Positions 26,757 to 36,646 of a stretch of DNA of 64,000 nt are shown piece after piece. Origin of the DNA: SAR202 cluster bacterium Casp-Chloro-G4 (GTDB lineage: Bacteria > Chloroflexota > Dehalococcoidia > Lucifugimonadales > JADFKI01); assembly GCA_002816705.1 (NCBI GenBank), contig MUCK01000021.1:1-64000 (forward strand), in the 5' to 3' direction. A program made the position numbers and the translations under genes. Position 1 is the stretch's first letter; every line of letters starts with the position of its first letter. Under the pieces are notes generated by a model. It made no database searches. It saw nothing but the letters and a program-made list of their open reading frames with translations, and was not told the origin of the DNA.

Positions 26757-28091
26757 TTAGTGGTCTCTATTCCCATCCCCCCACCAGCGCTTCAATCTTT
26801 CCGCCACCTCGGGTTCGTAGCCCTGGTCGCCGGGGTTGTAGTAGCGGCGGCCCTTGATGCTCTCGGGCAGGTTCTGCATGGGTGCGAAGTTGTCCTCGTA
26901 GTCGTGGGAGTACTTGTAGCCGTCGCCGTAGCCCATGTCCTTCATCAGGCCCGTGGGGGCGTTGCGCAGGTGCATGGGAACCGGGTCGTTGCGCGTCTGC
27001 TGCACGTCCTCCATAGCCTTGTTTAGCGCCATGTACGAGGCGTTGCTCTTGGGAGCGGTGGCCAGGTAAACCGTTGCCTCCGCCAGGGGAATGCGGCCCT
27101 CCGGCAGGCCAATCAGGTGGTACGCCTGCTGCGCGGCCATTGCCACCGACAGCGCCCGAGGGTCCGCCATGCCAACGTCCTCCGCCGCCAGGATGACCAG
27201 ACGCCGTGCGATGAACATGGGGTCCTCGCCGGCCTCCAGCATGCGTGCCAGGTAGTAGACGGCCGCGTCCGGGTCCGAGCCGCGCACCGACTTTATGAAG
27301 GCAGATATGGTGTCGTAGTGCTGGTCGCCGCCCTTGTCGTAGCGCAGTGATCGTTGTTGCATGGCATCCTGTATCACCCCGACCGTGATCTTGCGGACAC
27401 CCTGGGCGTCGGGATTCGTGGCCGCCGTAGATAGCTCCAGGGCGTTGAGGGCCGTGCGTGCGTCGCCGTTGGCTAAATTTACGAGAAGGGCTGTGGCATC
27501 CTCGTCCAGCAGAGGTTTGAGGTGAGCCAGGCCCCGCTGAGGCGTTGCAACCGCTTGGGAGATAATCTGAGAAATCTCATCGTCGGTCAGCGATTGCAGG
27601 GCGAAGACCCTGGCACGGGACAGCAGGGGAGACACCACCTCGAAGGAGGGGTTCTCAGTCGTCGCGCCGATGAGCACAAAAGTGCCTTCCTCCACGAAGG
27701 GCAGTATCACGTCCTGCTGTGCCTTGTTGAAGCGATGAATCTCGTCAACGAACAGCACGGTGCGCTGGCCGTGCATGCCCAGGCGCTCCCGGGCCTCGCC
27801 TGCGATGCGTCGTAAGTCGGCCACACCTGACGCCACGCCGCTGACCCTCTCGAACTGGCTCTTCGTTGCCGTGGCGATGAGGTTGGCCAGCGTAGTCTTC
27901 CCCGTGCCCGGAGGCCCCCAGAGGATTATGGAGGGGAGTTGGTCGGACTCGATGCTGCGTCGCAAGACGGTTTCGGGGCCAATGATGTGCTGCTGCCCCA
28001 CGTACTCGTCGAAGGTGCTAGGTCGCATCCTGGCAGCCAGAGGGGCCCTGCTCTGCAACTCGCGTTGGCTTTGGTGTTCGAAAAGCGTCAT
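26757..28091 (-). CDS. rarA: Replication-associated recombination protein A (RarA/MgsA AAA ATPase)
   Basis: 444 aa from ATG 28091. Acts at stalled replication forks. MRPSTFDEYVGQQH, Walker A GPPGTGKTT, Walker B FVDEIHRFNK, sensor GATTENPSF and Arg finger region SRARVF, followed by the C-terminal tetramerisation domain (HYDTISAFIKSVRGSDPDAA, YLARMLEAGEDP, LVILAAEDVG). The same frame stays open to 29099, but the added sequence is the antisense-phase shadow of the TauE-like gene and contains nothing recognisable. Length is normal for RarA. Confidence 0.95.
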   Translation of the reverse strand: MTLFEHQSQRELQSRAPLAARMRPSTFDEYVGQQHIIGPETVLRRSIESDQLPSIILWGPPGTGKTTLANLIATATKSQFERVSGVASGVADLRRIAGEARERLGMHGQRTVLFVDEIHRFNKAQQDVILPFVEEGTFVLIGATTENPSFEVVSPLLSRARVFALQSLTDDEISQIISQAVATPQRGLAHLKPLLDEDATALLVNLANGDARTALNALELSTAATNPDAQGVRKITVGVIQDAMQQRSLRYDKGGDQHYDTISAFIKSVRGSDPDAAVYYLARMLEAGEDPMFIARRLVILAAEDVGMADPRALSVAMAAQQAYHLIGLPEGRIPLAEATVYLATAPKSNASYMALNKAMEDVQQTRNDPVPMHLRNAPTGLMKDMGYGDGYKYSHDYEDNFAPMQNLPESIKGRRYYNPGDQGYEPEVAERLKRWWGDGNRDH

Positions 28092-28207
28092 TTCTGATGT
28101 CCTTAATGATATGTCTAACTGACCTGAGTGTAGCGAAAGCGGCGGCATAGGGGTAGGGGCGGGTTTCGCGGTAGCCTGAACCGTCGCCGTCCCCAGGTTG
28201 CAAACGA

Positions 28208-29134
28208 TTACAGTGAGACTACGCTCCTGAAAATCATGACAGAACTCATCAGCGCGAACATGAGCAACAGCGCGATTTTTAGCGTGCGCTCGGGGCAGCG
28301 GGCCGAGATGTGTGGTGCGATCTGACCGCCTATTATCACGCCAGGAACCGCCAGTATGACCAGCGTCCACTCGAAGGCTACGGTGCTGCCAGAGACGCTG
28401 GCCACCACCAGATGCGTCAGCGATCCGGCCAGTACTGTCGCCGAGACCACGATTACGGTTGTGGCTACGGCAACCCTGGCTGGCATGTCGTGCCGAACAA
28501 TTAGCGTCGTGGTGACTATCGCCCCGACGCCCACGCCTATGAGGCCCACCAGCGCTCCGCCAGCCCCGGTGTAGGCACGGTCCCGCCAATTGAATCGGGC
28601 GAGGTAGCTGTACTTGCGACCGTCCCGGGCCATGATTTCGGAATTCGCATTTTCGCGAGAAGCTAACGGGGAGGCGACCGTTGAGGCTACGCCGGGGCGA
28701 TTGATGTTTCGTTCGGTCCCGCGACGAACAATGATCGATCTGAGAACTGTAAACGCCAGCAGAAGCAGCACCGAGCCGAAGACTATGAAAAGCAGCCATG
28801 AAGGGATCAGGAATGACACGGACCTGGCTAAGATGGCGCATGGAATCGTGATGATCAGCAGCCTCGCCGCCAGACGAAAATCCACCACGCGCTGGCGGAC
28901 ATATCCCATGCTGGCGCTGGCGGTGCCGAAGAACATGATGAGCAGGGAAACGCCGATGGCTTCGTTGGGCGTTAGCTGAGGGAAGGTGCCGCTTAACGCA
29001 GGAAACAGCAGCAGGAAGGCTGGCGCGAACATGACTGCGCCTTCCATGGCCAGTGTGTTGGCGGTGATAGCGATGCCCAGGGATGCAGGCAGCACCCACC
29101 AGATGGCCAGTACGTTCGAGGTAAAATCGCCCAT
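28208..29134 (-). CDS. TauE/SafE-family sulfite exporter-like permease
   Basis: 308 aa with about eight hydrophobic helices in two halves split by a polar loop (residues 145-195). The second half begins GAGGALVGLIGVGVGAI, the repeat typical of TauE/SafE. The family moves sulfite, sulfoacetate or other organo-sulfur anions across the membrane; substrate not known here. Ends 116 nt upstream of rarA on the same strand. Confidence 0.85.
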   Translation of the reverse strand: MGDFTSNVLAIWWVLPASLGIAITANTLAMEGAVMFAPAFLLLFPALSGTFPQLTPNEAIGVSLLIMFFGTASASMGYVRQRVVDFRLAARLLIITIPCAILARSVSFLIPSWLLFIVFGSVLLLLAFTVLRSIIVRRGTERNINRPGVASTVASPLASRENANSEIMARDGRKYSYLARFNWRDRAYTGAGGALVGLIGVGVGAIVTTTLIVRHDMPARVAVATTVIVVSATVLAGSLTHLVVASVSGSTVAFEWTLVILAVPGVIIGGQIAPHISARCPERTLKIALLLMFALMSSVMIFRSVVSL

Positions 29135-29293
29135 TGGCGGCTACTGCACTTCATTGGTTACAGGATTCGATGGACCGACGTCTGCGGCATTATCGACGGT
29201 TGAGACCTTCGGGGGCAAGTCTGGCCACGCCGGTGCTCGGCCTATCGGCTCAGATGCGCCTGTCGAAAAATGGATTCCTTTAGAGGTGGAAGG

Positions 29294-29593
29294 TTATTTG
29301 AGGTCCGCGATGGTAACGCCGCCGTTGCCCTCACTGGGTGCCGCCGGATGGTGTCGAACGACCAGTGGGTGCTTGGTCAGGAAATCACGGACGGCCTCCC
29401 GCATAGTTCCCGTGCCTTTGCCGTGGATGACCCGAACCCAGGGGTAGCCCGCAATCACGGCGTCGTTCAGGTACCTGTCCAGCTTTTCCAGGGCCTGGCG
29501 AACGGGCATGCGGCGTAGATGAACCTCGGTCTCCACCGAGAGTTGGCTTAGTAAACGGGACTGTGGCTGGTCTTTCCTTGGCTTGGGATTCAT
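29294..29593 (-). CDS. Smr-domain protein
   Basis: 99 aa. Consists mainly of a Smr (small MutS-related) domain: VHLRRMPVRQALEKLDRYL, then the core VRVIHGKGTGTMREAVRDFL and a final IADL. Here the usual DLHG..v.EA opening is changed to VHLRRMPVRQA. Smr domains nick or bind branched DNA or RNA. The ATG overlaps the selA stop as ATGA, so it is translationally coupled to selA. This pairing may be incidental. Confidence 0.85.
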   Translation of the reverse strand: MNPKPRKDQPQSRLLSQLSVETEVHLRRMPVRQALEKLDRYLNDAVIAGYPWVRVIHGKGTGTMREAVRDFLTKHPLVVRHHPAAPSEGNGGVTIADLK

Positions 29594-30993
29594 GAGCCAA
29601 CCAGCGCATTGGAGACGACCGCAAGCAGGGCGTCTTCCTCCTCGGGCAGGACAGTTCGAGGGTCTAGCAGCACGCGCTCGTCCTCGATGCGGCCAATTAC
29701 CGGGGTGTCGCCCTCTCGCAAAGCCTTGGCCAGAGCCTCAGCGCCGCCAGTCCTGTTGCGACAGTCGATCGCCAACGCCCATGAGTCGATGGTCTCTCCC
29801 GGCAGGCTGCCCCCGCCTATGGTGGACATGGCCTTTTCTACGGATGCGGCACCGCCTATTCTGGCCTGCCAGCGCTCAGCTTTGGCAGCGGCCTCGCTCT
29901 CTGACATGGAGATCATTCGCCAGATGGGCACCTTATCCACTGCCTCGCCCTTGATGTAGTGGAGGACTGTCGCCGCCAGGGCCGCCATGCTCATCTTGTC
30001 GATGCGCACCGCTCGGGCCAGCGGGTGCCGCGCCACGATGTCTATAAGCTCGCGCTTCCCCGCGATGATGCCCGCCTGAGGGCCACCAAGCAGCTTGTCG
30101 CCTGAGAAGAAGCCCAGCCCGACGCCCGCCTGAACGCTCTCCTGGGGCATAGGCTCGTGGGCAATGCCGTATGCCGCCGTGTCCAGCAGGCAACCGCTGC
30201 CAAGGTCGTGCAGCACAGTGACACCACGTTGTGCGCCTAGCTCTACTAACTCGGCTAACTCAGGCGCGTGGGTGAAGCCCATGACACGAAAATTGCTTGC
30301 GTGAACGGCCAGTATCGCGCCGGTGTTCTCCGTGATTGCAGCCTCGAAGTCGCGGGCGTAGGTGCGGTTGGTGGTGCCAACCTCGACTAGCGTAGCGCCG
30401 CTCTGACGCAGCACGTCCGGAACGCGAAAGCCGCCGCCGATCTCCACAGCCTCGCCCCGCGAGACTATGACCTCCTTGCCAACGGCCAGCGCCGCCAGCC
30501 CCAGCATGAGAGCGGAGGCGTTGTTGTTTACCACTAGGGCTGCCTCGGCGCCCGTGACCTCTGCCATCAGGTTGGATATGTGCGCCTGCCGGGAGCCGCG
30601 CCTGCCGGTATTCAGGTCCAATTCCAGGTCGCTATAGCCCAGGGCTGCGCGTCGGGCGGCGTCGGTGGCCTCCTGGCTCAATGGAGCGCGTCCCAGGTTT
30701 GTGTGCAGTATGACGCCAGTGGCGTTAATGACGTGGGTGGGCCACTCTCGCCAGTTGGTCTCGGCGCTCTCCTCGATGGCCTGCACCAGCCTGTCGAAGT
30801 CTGGCGCAGCGTACCCATCAAGGATAGTCTGGCGGGCTGCGTCGATTTCCGAGCGCACAAGGTCTACCACGACCTTTCGGGAGTATTTTTGGACCAGCAT
30901 TTCCACGCGGTCGTCGGAGAGGACTTTTTCGACGCTGGGAAGAGACTTAAATTTTGAGGTCATCTTTTGAGGTCTCGAGCTTTCTGAATTCAT
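29590..30993 (-). CDS. selA: L-seryl-tRNA(Sec) selenium transferase
   Basis: 467 aa PLP enzyme turning Ser-tRNA(Sec) into Sec-tRNA(Sec) with selenophosphate. LPSVEKVLSDD at the start, the strongly conserved INATGVILHTNLGRAPLS, NNNASALML, and the PLP Lys300 in FFSGDKLLGGPQAG. Start ATG 30993 has GGGAGA 9 nt upstream and a TATAAT at 31009-31014 (minus). An internal ATG at 30963 is nearer the family start but has no ribosome binding site; the open frame reaches 31128. Works with selD (6609) and tRNA-Sec (48580) in this window. Confidence 0.96.
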   Translation of the reverse strand: MNSESSRPQKMTSKFKSLPSVEKVLSDDRVEMLVQKYSRKVVVDLVRSEIDAARQTILDGYAAPDFDRLVQAIEESAETNWREWPTHVINATGVILHTNLGRAPLSQEATDAARRAALGYSDLELDLNTGRRGSRQAHISNLMAEVTGAEAALVVNNNASALMLGLAALAVGKEVIVSRGEAVEIGGGFRVPDVLRQSGATLVEVGTTNRTYARDFEAAITENTGAILAVHASNFRVMGFTHAPELAELVELGAQRGVTVLHDLGSGCLLDTAAYGIAHEPMPQESVQAGVGLGFFSGDKLLGGPQAGIIAGKRELIDIVARHPLARAVRIDKMSMAALAATVLHYIKGEAVDKVPIWRMISMSESEAAAKAERWQARIGGAASVEKAMSTIGGGSLPGETIDSWALAIDCRNRTGGAEALAKALREGDTPVIGRIEDERVLLDPRTVLPEEEDALLAVVSNALVGS

Positions 30994-31140
30994 ATTGCTG
31001 CTCTCCCTATTATAACCCTGTCTCCTCAATTCACCTTCGCCACTATTTACGTAAGTGACCAACAGCGTAAACATCAGTTGTGTTGACCCTATTTCGGCTG
31101 CTTGATAGAATGGGTTGAATTTGCCCAATGACAGGAATTT

Positions 31141-31761
31141 ATGTTCGTAATCGGATTAACAGGAGGCATTGGGACAGGCAAAACTCAGGTATCTGAAATG
31201 CTGGAGAAGCTGGGTGCGGCCATAGTCAATGCCGACCTTTTGGGTCATCAGGTGTACTTGCCGCAATCAGAGGGCTGGCGTGAGGTGGTAGACACCTTCG
31301 GCCAGGAGATCTTGACCCCCGAGGGTGAGATAGATCGAAGGAAACTGGGGCCCATTGTTTTTGGCGACCCAGAGGCCCTCAACAAGCTTAACGCCATTAC
31401 GCATCCTAAAATCCACGGACTGGCTGAGGATAGCCTTAGGAGGCTGGCCGAACAGGGCAGGGAGGTGGCGGTTCTGGAAGCAGCCCTGCTAATCGAGGCT
31501 AAGTGGACAGGCCTGGTGGATGAGGTCTGGGTGACCACCGCCCCAGTGCAGGATGTGGTCAGGAGAATACAAGAGCGAAACGGCTTGGATGAAGAGGCTA
31601 TACGCTCTAGAATTTCTTCTCAGATGCCCCAGGAAGAACGAGTAACCCACGCCGACGTAATCGTAGAGAACGCTGGCGATCTTATCGAGCTAGGGAACAA
31701 AATTCAAGAACTGTGGGACCGCAGAGTTGCGACTCATAAGGAGAGTAGACGTAAGAGATGA
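31141..31761 (+). CDS. coaE: Dephospho-CoA kinase
   Basis: 206 aa. Last step of CoA synthesis: phosphorylates the 3'-hydroxyl of dephospho-CoA. P-loop [11 protein letters not shown] at residues 5-15, [18 protein letters not shown] and AALLIEAKW are family signatures. Overlaps the next gene by 4 nt (ATGA), so translationally coupled. Confidence 0.95.
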   Translation: MFVIGLTGGIGTGKTQVSEMLEKLGAAIVNADLLGHQVYLPQSEGWREVVDTFGQEILTPEGEIDRRKLGPIVFGDPEALNKLNAITHPKIHGLAEDSLRRLAEQGREVAVLEAALLIEAKWTGLVDEVWVTTAPVQDVVRRIQERNGLDEEAIRSRISSQMPQEERVTHADVIVENAGDLIELGNKIQELWDRRVATHKESRRKR

Positions 31762-32648
31762 CTCAGAGTACGACAACACTTTTTCGCAGCTACCTCATCG
31801 AAGAGTATCACCTAACGGAAGAGCCATACTACAAGCCCGTCGGCGACGAGATAGAGCTTTTCGAGGCTGCATATAAACAGAAGATTCCCCTGATATTTAA
31901 GGGCCCCACGGGCTGCGGTAAGACGCGATTCGTAGAATATATGTCCTACAGGTTGGGCCAGACTTTAACCAAGGTTAAGCAGACTGGAGACGATGGGGCG
32001 CCTCGCGCCGGTAACATACCGCTGGTCACCATTGCCTGCCACGAAGACCTGACTTCCAGCGACCTCGTGGGCCGTTACCTGTTGGAGGGCGACTCCACAG
32101 TATGGATCGACGGGCCACTAACGCGTGCGGTCAAGGTTGGCGGCATCTGCTACCTGGATGAAATTGTAGAGGCCAGGAAGGACACCACCGTCCTGATCCA
32201 CCCTCTAACGGACCACAGGCGCATTCTTCCCGTGGAGAAGAAAGGGGAGTTGCTGGAGGCCGCTGAAGGCTTCCTGCTGATTCTGTCTTATAACCCTGGT
32301 TACCAGAGCGCACTGAAGGACCTGAAGCACAGCACGCGCCAGCGTTTCGTTTCCATTGAGTTCGACTACCCGCCCCGAGATATCGAGGCGGAGATCGTCG
32401 AGCACGAGTCTGGCGTGGACAAAGACATGGCTATGCAACTAGCCAAGCTGGGCGAGAAGGTGCGTAACCTTAGAGAGCATGGTCTCGGCGAGGGCGCCAG
32501 CACGCGCCTGCTTATCTACGCGGGCAAGCTCATCTCACAGGGCATTGCCCCACGGCGGGCCTGCCAGGTGGCCGTGAACTGGGCAGTGACCGACGATCCT
32601 TCCGTACAGAAGAGCATCGAAGAGTTGATCGGCAGTATTTTCGAATAA
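31758..32648 (+). CDS. MoxR-type AAA ATPase (CbbQ/NirQ/NorQ branch)
   Basis: 296 aa. Walker A GPTGCGKT (about 49-56), Walker [13 protein letters not shown], sensor [21 protein letters not shown], and the C-terminal lid with [14 protein letters not shown]. This fits the CbbQ/NorQ branch of MoxR ATPases, which with a VWA partner (CbbO/NorD) remodels metalloenzymes such as Rubisco or nitric oxide reductase. The VWA partner is two genes downstream (33337). No Rubisco, NO reductase or methanol dehydrogenase gene lies in the window, so the client is unknown. Confidence 0.9.
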   Translation: MTQSTTTLFRSYLIEEYHLTEEPYYKPVGDEIELFEAAYKQKIPLIFKGPTGCGKTRFVEYMSYRLGQTLTKVKQTGDDGAPRAGNIPLVTIACHEDLTSSDLVGRYLLEGDSTVWIDGPLTRAVKVGGICYLDEIVEARKDTTVLIHPLTDHRRILPVEKKGELLEAAEGFLLILSYNPGYQSALKDLKHSTRQRFVSIEFDYPPRDIEAEIVEHESGVDKDMAMQLAKLGEKVRNLREHGLGEGASTRLLIYAGKLISQGIAPRRACQVAVNWAVTDDPSVQKSIEELIGSIFE

Positions 32649-32656
32649 GAACGTTA

Positions 32657-32719
32657 ACAGGGGACATTGAGGATTGGCGTTGCGGGCTTGCTCGGCACCC
32701 CGATCCTCAGTGCCCTGTC
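32657..32719. repeat. Long imperfect inverted repeat between MoxR and Nudix genes
   Basis: Arms 32657-32676 and 32701-32719 pair over about 17 bp (ACAGGG..CA.TGAGGAT type arms) with a 2-nt bulge. The hairpin sits in the 89-nt gap between two genes of the same direction and lacks a T run, so it is more likely a partial terminator, mRNA processing site or stabiliser than a simple terminator. Confidence 0.6.
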
Positions 32720-32737
32720 AGCGTCAACCATTGAAAG

Positions 32738-33364
32738 GTGAAATCGTCTGTGACAGGGCAACCAGTACCGGACCTCATACGACGCATCCTTTCTGAGAAT
32801 CCTCACAAGTCCTTAAGTGATCCCTCTCTCACTCCAGCCGGGGTGACGCTTCTGCTCTACCCCAAAGACGGCCTGCACTGCGTCCTTTTGCAAAAAAGGT
32901 CCCAGTTGGTGGAGCACCACAAGGGGGAAATCTCCTTTCCAGGTGGCATGAAGGACGCAACCGATGTGGACCTCCAATACACGGCCCTGCGAGAGGCTCA
33001 CGAAGAGATGGGTATTCTCCCCGAGCACATAGAGGTGCTAGGCCAGGTGGACGATGTATCCACGATCTCTAATTTCGTCGTAAGTACGTTTGTGGGGACA
33101 ATACCGTATCCCTACGAGTTCACGACCAGCGATGTAGAGGTAGCCGAGGTTCTGGAAGTCCCGCTGAATAACCTGATGGATAGGGCTAACAGGCGTGACG
33201 AAGTACGTCTAGTAAATGGTAAACTAAACTATGCTCCGGTTTTCGCCCATCAAGGGCACATAATATTTGGGGCAACCGCTAAAATTTTGGACCAGTTCCT
33301 AGCATTGCTGGAGAACGCTCCCCATAAGGAGGCCCCGTGGCTGAAACATCAGCTCCCAAGATAG
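32738..33364 (+). CDS. Nudix hydrolase, CoA-pyrophosphatase-like
   Basis: 208 aa from GTG 32738 (a second GTG at 32750 is possible). Contains the upstream UPF0035/CoA motif LLQKRSQLVEHHKGEISFPGG overlapping the Nudix box (GGMKDATDVDLQYTALREAHEEMG), typical of CoA and NADH pyrophosphatases (NudL/YeaB). Neighbouring coaE makes CoA, so a CoA-turnover link is plausible. Overlaps the next gene by 28 nt. Confidence 0.87.
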   Translation: MKSSVTGQPVPDLIRRILSENPHKSLSDPSLTPAGVTLLLYPKDGLHCVLLQKRSQLVEHHKGEISFPGGMKDATDVDLQYTALREAHEEMGILPEHIEVLGQVDDVSTISNFVVSTFVGTIPYPYEFTTSDVEVAEVLEVPLNNLMDRANRRDEVRLVNGKLNYAPVFAHQGHIIFGATAKILDQFLALLENAPHKEAPWLKHQLPR

Positions 33365-36300
33365 AAGAAATAAGGGCTGAACTGGCGAAATTTCCCTCCT
33401 CCGTTCTGGAAGAGTTCGAAAAGGCGCTTTTGAAGATGCCCGATAACCTCACTGAGCCGCAGCTAGCGGACTGGGCGGGCGCAGGACGGGACCTTGCTCA
33501 AAAGACGGTTCGCTCCTGGGAGGCATCTGCTCAGTATTTCAAGGTGAGTCCATCGGTTCTGGGCTTTATGCCGCTGAACTACTTCTTCAAGTGGACAGAC
33601 TGTGGTCAGGCCTTGTGCGCGGAGTCGCCAACACTGGCCGCTGCGTTCTTCGAGGCCAGCCCCGGCACTATGAGCAAATTGCGGTCCCGCCACATCGAGA
33701 GTTGGTCGGGGCTCGGTCGAAGCCTTTATAAAGGAACTTGGAAGTCCAGCACATTGGCCTGCAAGTTCTTTCAGTCCAGTCCCGTTCTACTGGAACACCT
33801 GAGCTTTCCAGAGCTGGAGCGCTTTGCTTCGTTCCTGGACTCTCTGTCTCACCGCTCATATGATCTTGCATCCGAGTGCCTGACGCTGGGCCAGGGGATA
33901 TTCCCGCTTATTGGCGAGGACCGAGCGGCGTTCATATCGCTGGCCTCCACGCTGGTGGAAACCGGATGGCGCGAGGTCAAGAGCTTCTTCGAGGCGGGTT
34001 CACGAGCGCTACCCCGCGTAGAGAGTGGGCAGCGCCTGCGCTTCCTTAAAATGGCGGAGCAGCTAGTCAAGAACGGCGGCACGAATATCCCTGGCGTCAT
34101 GTTGGAAATATCCAAAGCCCTGTCTCAGATAGAGCCTCACCAGCATGCCCATATATTGGGATTGGGTGAGGCGCTGATGGTGCATTCGGCCCTTGCGGTC
34201 CCCGAGTTCATCAAAGCCTGCCCCCAGGCCCTGGAAAAAGTAACCATGTCTCAGTTGGAGAAGTGGTTCTCCGAAGGGGTGGGGATTTTGGAGCAGAACC
34301 AGGACGGTGGTTTGGCCTACTTCAAGATGGAGTCTGCCCGTTCAGAAGAGATTCTGGAAGGGCTCTCCTCAGGTGTTGAATACGGTCGCATCAAGGACGT
34401 GATGGAGATGTACTGCCGTGCCATGGCGGGCGCTGACATAAAGCTTGCCGAGGCCGTTGACCTGGTAGAAAAGAACATAGGTTGGGTCTCCAATGAGGCT
34501 CCCTCCACTGAGGGCACCACGGTGTTTGTGCCTTCCCTGGTGGATAAGTACGGTTCCAAATCCGACAACTTCTCCTGGTACAAGGTCGTATCCACGCACC
34601 AGGTAGCGCATATCGAGTTTGGTAGCTTTATTTTCGATTTTGATACGCCGTCTATTTTCTTTACGGACCGACGACAGGAGCTGGAGCAGCAGAAGGTACA
34701 GATGCCTGAAGGTTCCCGCCAGGAAATGCCTGAGGTGGATTCAGAGAGCGTCGAGCATGCGTGGGTGACGGATGCGCAACGCTTTTTTGACCTGTTCGAA
34801 GATAGGAAGCTGGCACTGGACATCTACACGGTCGTGGAAGACGCACGTCTGGATGCCAGGGTTAAGGTCGAGTATCCGGGCATACGCTTGGGGTACGACC
34901 TGATTCAAACCAGTTCCCTTCACGAGCGCCCGGAGATTACCGATATGCCCGTAAGGGAGGCGCTGGTAGAATTTCTCGTGCGCCTGAGTCTGAACCAGTA
35001 CAACGGGATACCTGCCCCGGAGCAGTTCGTGGACGAGGCGAAAGAGGTGGGCCGAATAATGCAGCAGGTGCTCAGGCCCGAAGCAACCATACAGGATACG
35101 GCGGAGGCTTCGCTGCGAATTTACGCTATTATCGCCCAGATTCCCAACGAGGAGGTCCCTACGGAGGACTGGGAAGATGTCGATATGGACGATACCCAGA
35201 ACGAGGAGTATCAGGACCCCGACGATATGGAGCAGCTCCTGCAGCAGATCTCTATGGGCATGGAAATGGAGATGAGGCCCGACAGCGAGCAGGAGTACGA
35301 CTCGACTGAAAACGTCGAGTTTAGGGGCGACTTCAAGCCCGAGCTGGTCCAAATGCTGACCGAGCTTCGCAGGCAGCAAAAGGAGGGTGGTTCCACCGAC
35401 GGAGAGCCGATCTCCCAGGAACAACTGGAGGAACTACTGAAGAACAGTGCAGAGTTGGAACTCCAGGCAACCCAGGGTGAGCTTCAGGAGTCCAGCAATA
35501 TGATGGCCAACAACCTGATGAAAGAGGCCGGCCTAGACATGCCTCAGTCGCCTGAGTACGGCAAGGGGCCACTGGTGCATGTGGATGAGGACGGTGGCGC
35601 GTTGGAGGCAAACGAGCCACAGACCTTTGTTTACGACGAGTGGGACTTCCGTGCGGATGATTACAAGCCTCGCTGGTGCATCGTCCGTCAGAAGACGATG
35701 GCAGAGGGCGATCCCACCTACTACAGTTCGACTCTGACCAATTACGGTGGCCTTGTCACGCAGATCCGACGTCAGTTCGAGATGATGGTGCCGGAGAATT
35801 TCCAGAAGGTTCGCAAGCTGGAAGATGGCGAGGAGATAGACATCGACGACCTCATAGAGGCGGTGGTGGACAGGAAGACTGGCGCCAGCCCTAGCGATAA
35901 GTTCTACTGGCGGCGGAACAAGGTCCAGCGCGATGTGGCGGTGGCTTTCCTTCTGGACACCAGCGCATCGACAGCGGAGGCTATAGACGACGCCAAGAAG
36001 TCGCCTGACGACTGGGATGCCCCGGACGACCCCGTCGAGTACATGGTCTGGCTCAGGACTCGCCGAGGAGAGGCGATGCGTCGCTCCTACAAGCGCATCA
36101 TCGACGTCGAGAAGGAGGCGATTGTTCTTCTAATCAACGCCTTGGAGGCCATCGGCGACCTGTACGGCATATACGGGTTCAGCGGTTACGGTCGGGAGAA
36201 CGTGGAGTTCTACACGATCAAGGACCTGGACGAAAACTTCTCAGAGAGAGTGAAGAAGCGCATCGACAGGGTTGCGCCGCTACATGCCACCCGCATGGGC

Positions 36301-36618
36301 CCAGCCATTCGGCATACAACGTACAAGCTGGACAAGCAGGACGCGCGGACCAAGTTGATGTTCCTGATTAGCGATGGTCGTCCCCAGGACAGGGGCTACA
36401 GCCGTGAGGGCGTGGAGAAGGAATACGCAGTCCACGACACCAAGATGGCTCTGGACGAGGCAAAGGCTAAAGGTATTCAGTCCTTCGCGCTGACAGTGGA
36501 CAAGAATGGCCACGACTACCTAAAGAATATGTGTGATGATATGGGCTACGAGGTATTGGACGACATCTACGAGTTGCCGTCCCGCCTGCTGTACCTGTAT
36601 AAGAAGCTGACGATGTAG
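33337..36618 (+). CDS. Very large VWA-domain protein, CbbO/NorD-like
   Basis: 1093 aa from GTG 33337 (AAGGAGG 5 nt upstream). The first 400 residues are helical repeats of about 35-40 residues with recurring A..FF..SP...L patterns (ARM/HEAT-like, my reading). The middle (about 400-600) matches the NorD/CbbO helical region (VYTVVEDARLDARVKVEYPG), and an acidic stretch (610-680) follows. The VWA domain near 860-1090 has an intact MIDAS (DTSAS at 874-878) and SDGRPQDR. CbbO and NorD are usually 600-800 aa, so the N-terminal repeat block is extra. Partner of the MoxR ATPase at 31758; closed by a strong terminator. Confidence 0.88.
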   Translation: MAETSAPKIEEIRAELAKFPSSVLEEFEKALLKMPDNLTEPQLADWAGAGRDLAQKTVRSWEASAQYFKVSPSVLGFMPLNYFFKWTDCGQALCAESPTLAAAFFEASPGTMSKLRSRHIESWSGLGRSLYKGTWKSSTLACKFFQSSPVLLEHLSFPELERFASFLDSLSHRSYDLASECLTLGQGIFPLIGEDRAAFISLASTLVETGWREVKSFFEAGSRALPRVESGQRLRFLKMAEQLVKNGGTNIPGVMLEISKALSQIEPHQHAHILGLGEALMVHSALAVPEFIKACPQALEKVTMSQLEKWFSEGVGILEQNQDGGLAYFKMESARSEEILEGLSSGVEYGRIKDVMEMYCRAMAGADIKLAEAVDLVEKNIGWVSNEAPSTEGTTVFVPSLVDKYGSKSDNFSWYKVVSTHQVAHIEFGSFIFDFDTPSIFFTDRRQELEQQKVQMPEGSRQEMPEVDSESVEHAWVTDAQRFFDLFEDRKLALDIYTVVEDARLDARVKVEYPGIRLGYDLIQTSSLHERPEITDMPVREALVEFLVRLSLNQYNGIPAPEQFVDEAKEVGRIMQQVLRPEATIQDTAEASLRIYAIIAQIPNEEVPTEDWEDVDMDDTQNEEYQDPDDMEQLLQQISMGMEMEMRPDSEQEYDSTENVEFRGDFKPELVQMLTELRRQQKEGGSTDGEPISQEQLEELLKNSAELELQATQGELQESSNMMANNLMKEAGLDMPQSPEYGKGPLVHVDEDGGALEANEPQTFVYDEWDFRADDYKPRWCIVRQKTMAEGDPTYYSSTLTNYGGLVTQIRRQFEMMVPENFQKVRKLEDGEEIDIDDLIEAVVDRKTGASPSDKFYWRRNKVQRDVAVAFLLDTSASTAEAIDDAKKSPDDWDAPDDPVEYMVWLRTRRGEAMRRSYKRIIDVEKEAIVLLINALEAIGDLYGIYGFSGYGRENVEFYTIKDLDENFSERVKKRIDRVAPLHATRMGPAIRHTTYKLDKQDARTKLMFLISDGRPQDRGYSREGVEKEYAVHDTKMALDEAKAKGIQSFALTVDKNGHDYLKNMCDDMGYEVLDDIYELPSRLLYLYKKLTM

Positions 36619-36646
36619 GGCGGTTCGCTGAATATTAGGAAACTGG

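Noticed and set aside
28092-29099. N-terminal 336-residue extension of rarA (780-aa open frame)
   Set aside because: The extension lies over the TauE-like gene in another frame, has shadow-type composition (Arg/Gly/His-rich) and no domain; RarA motifs begin just after ATG 28091.
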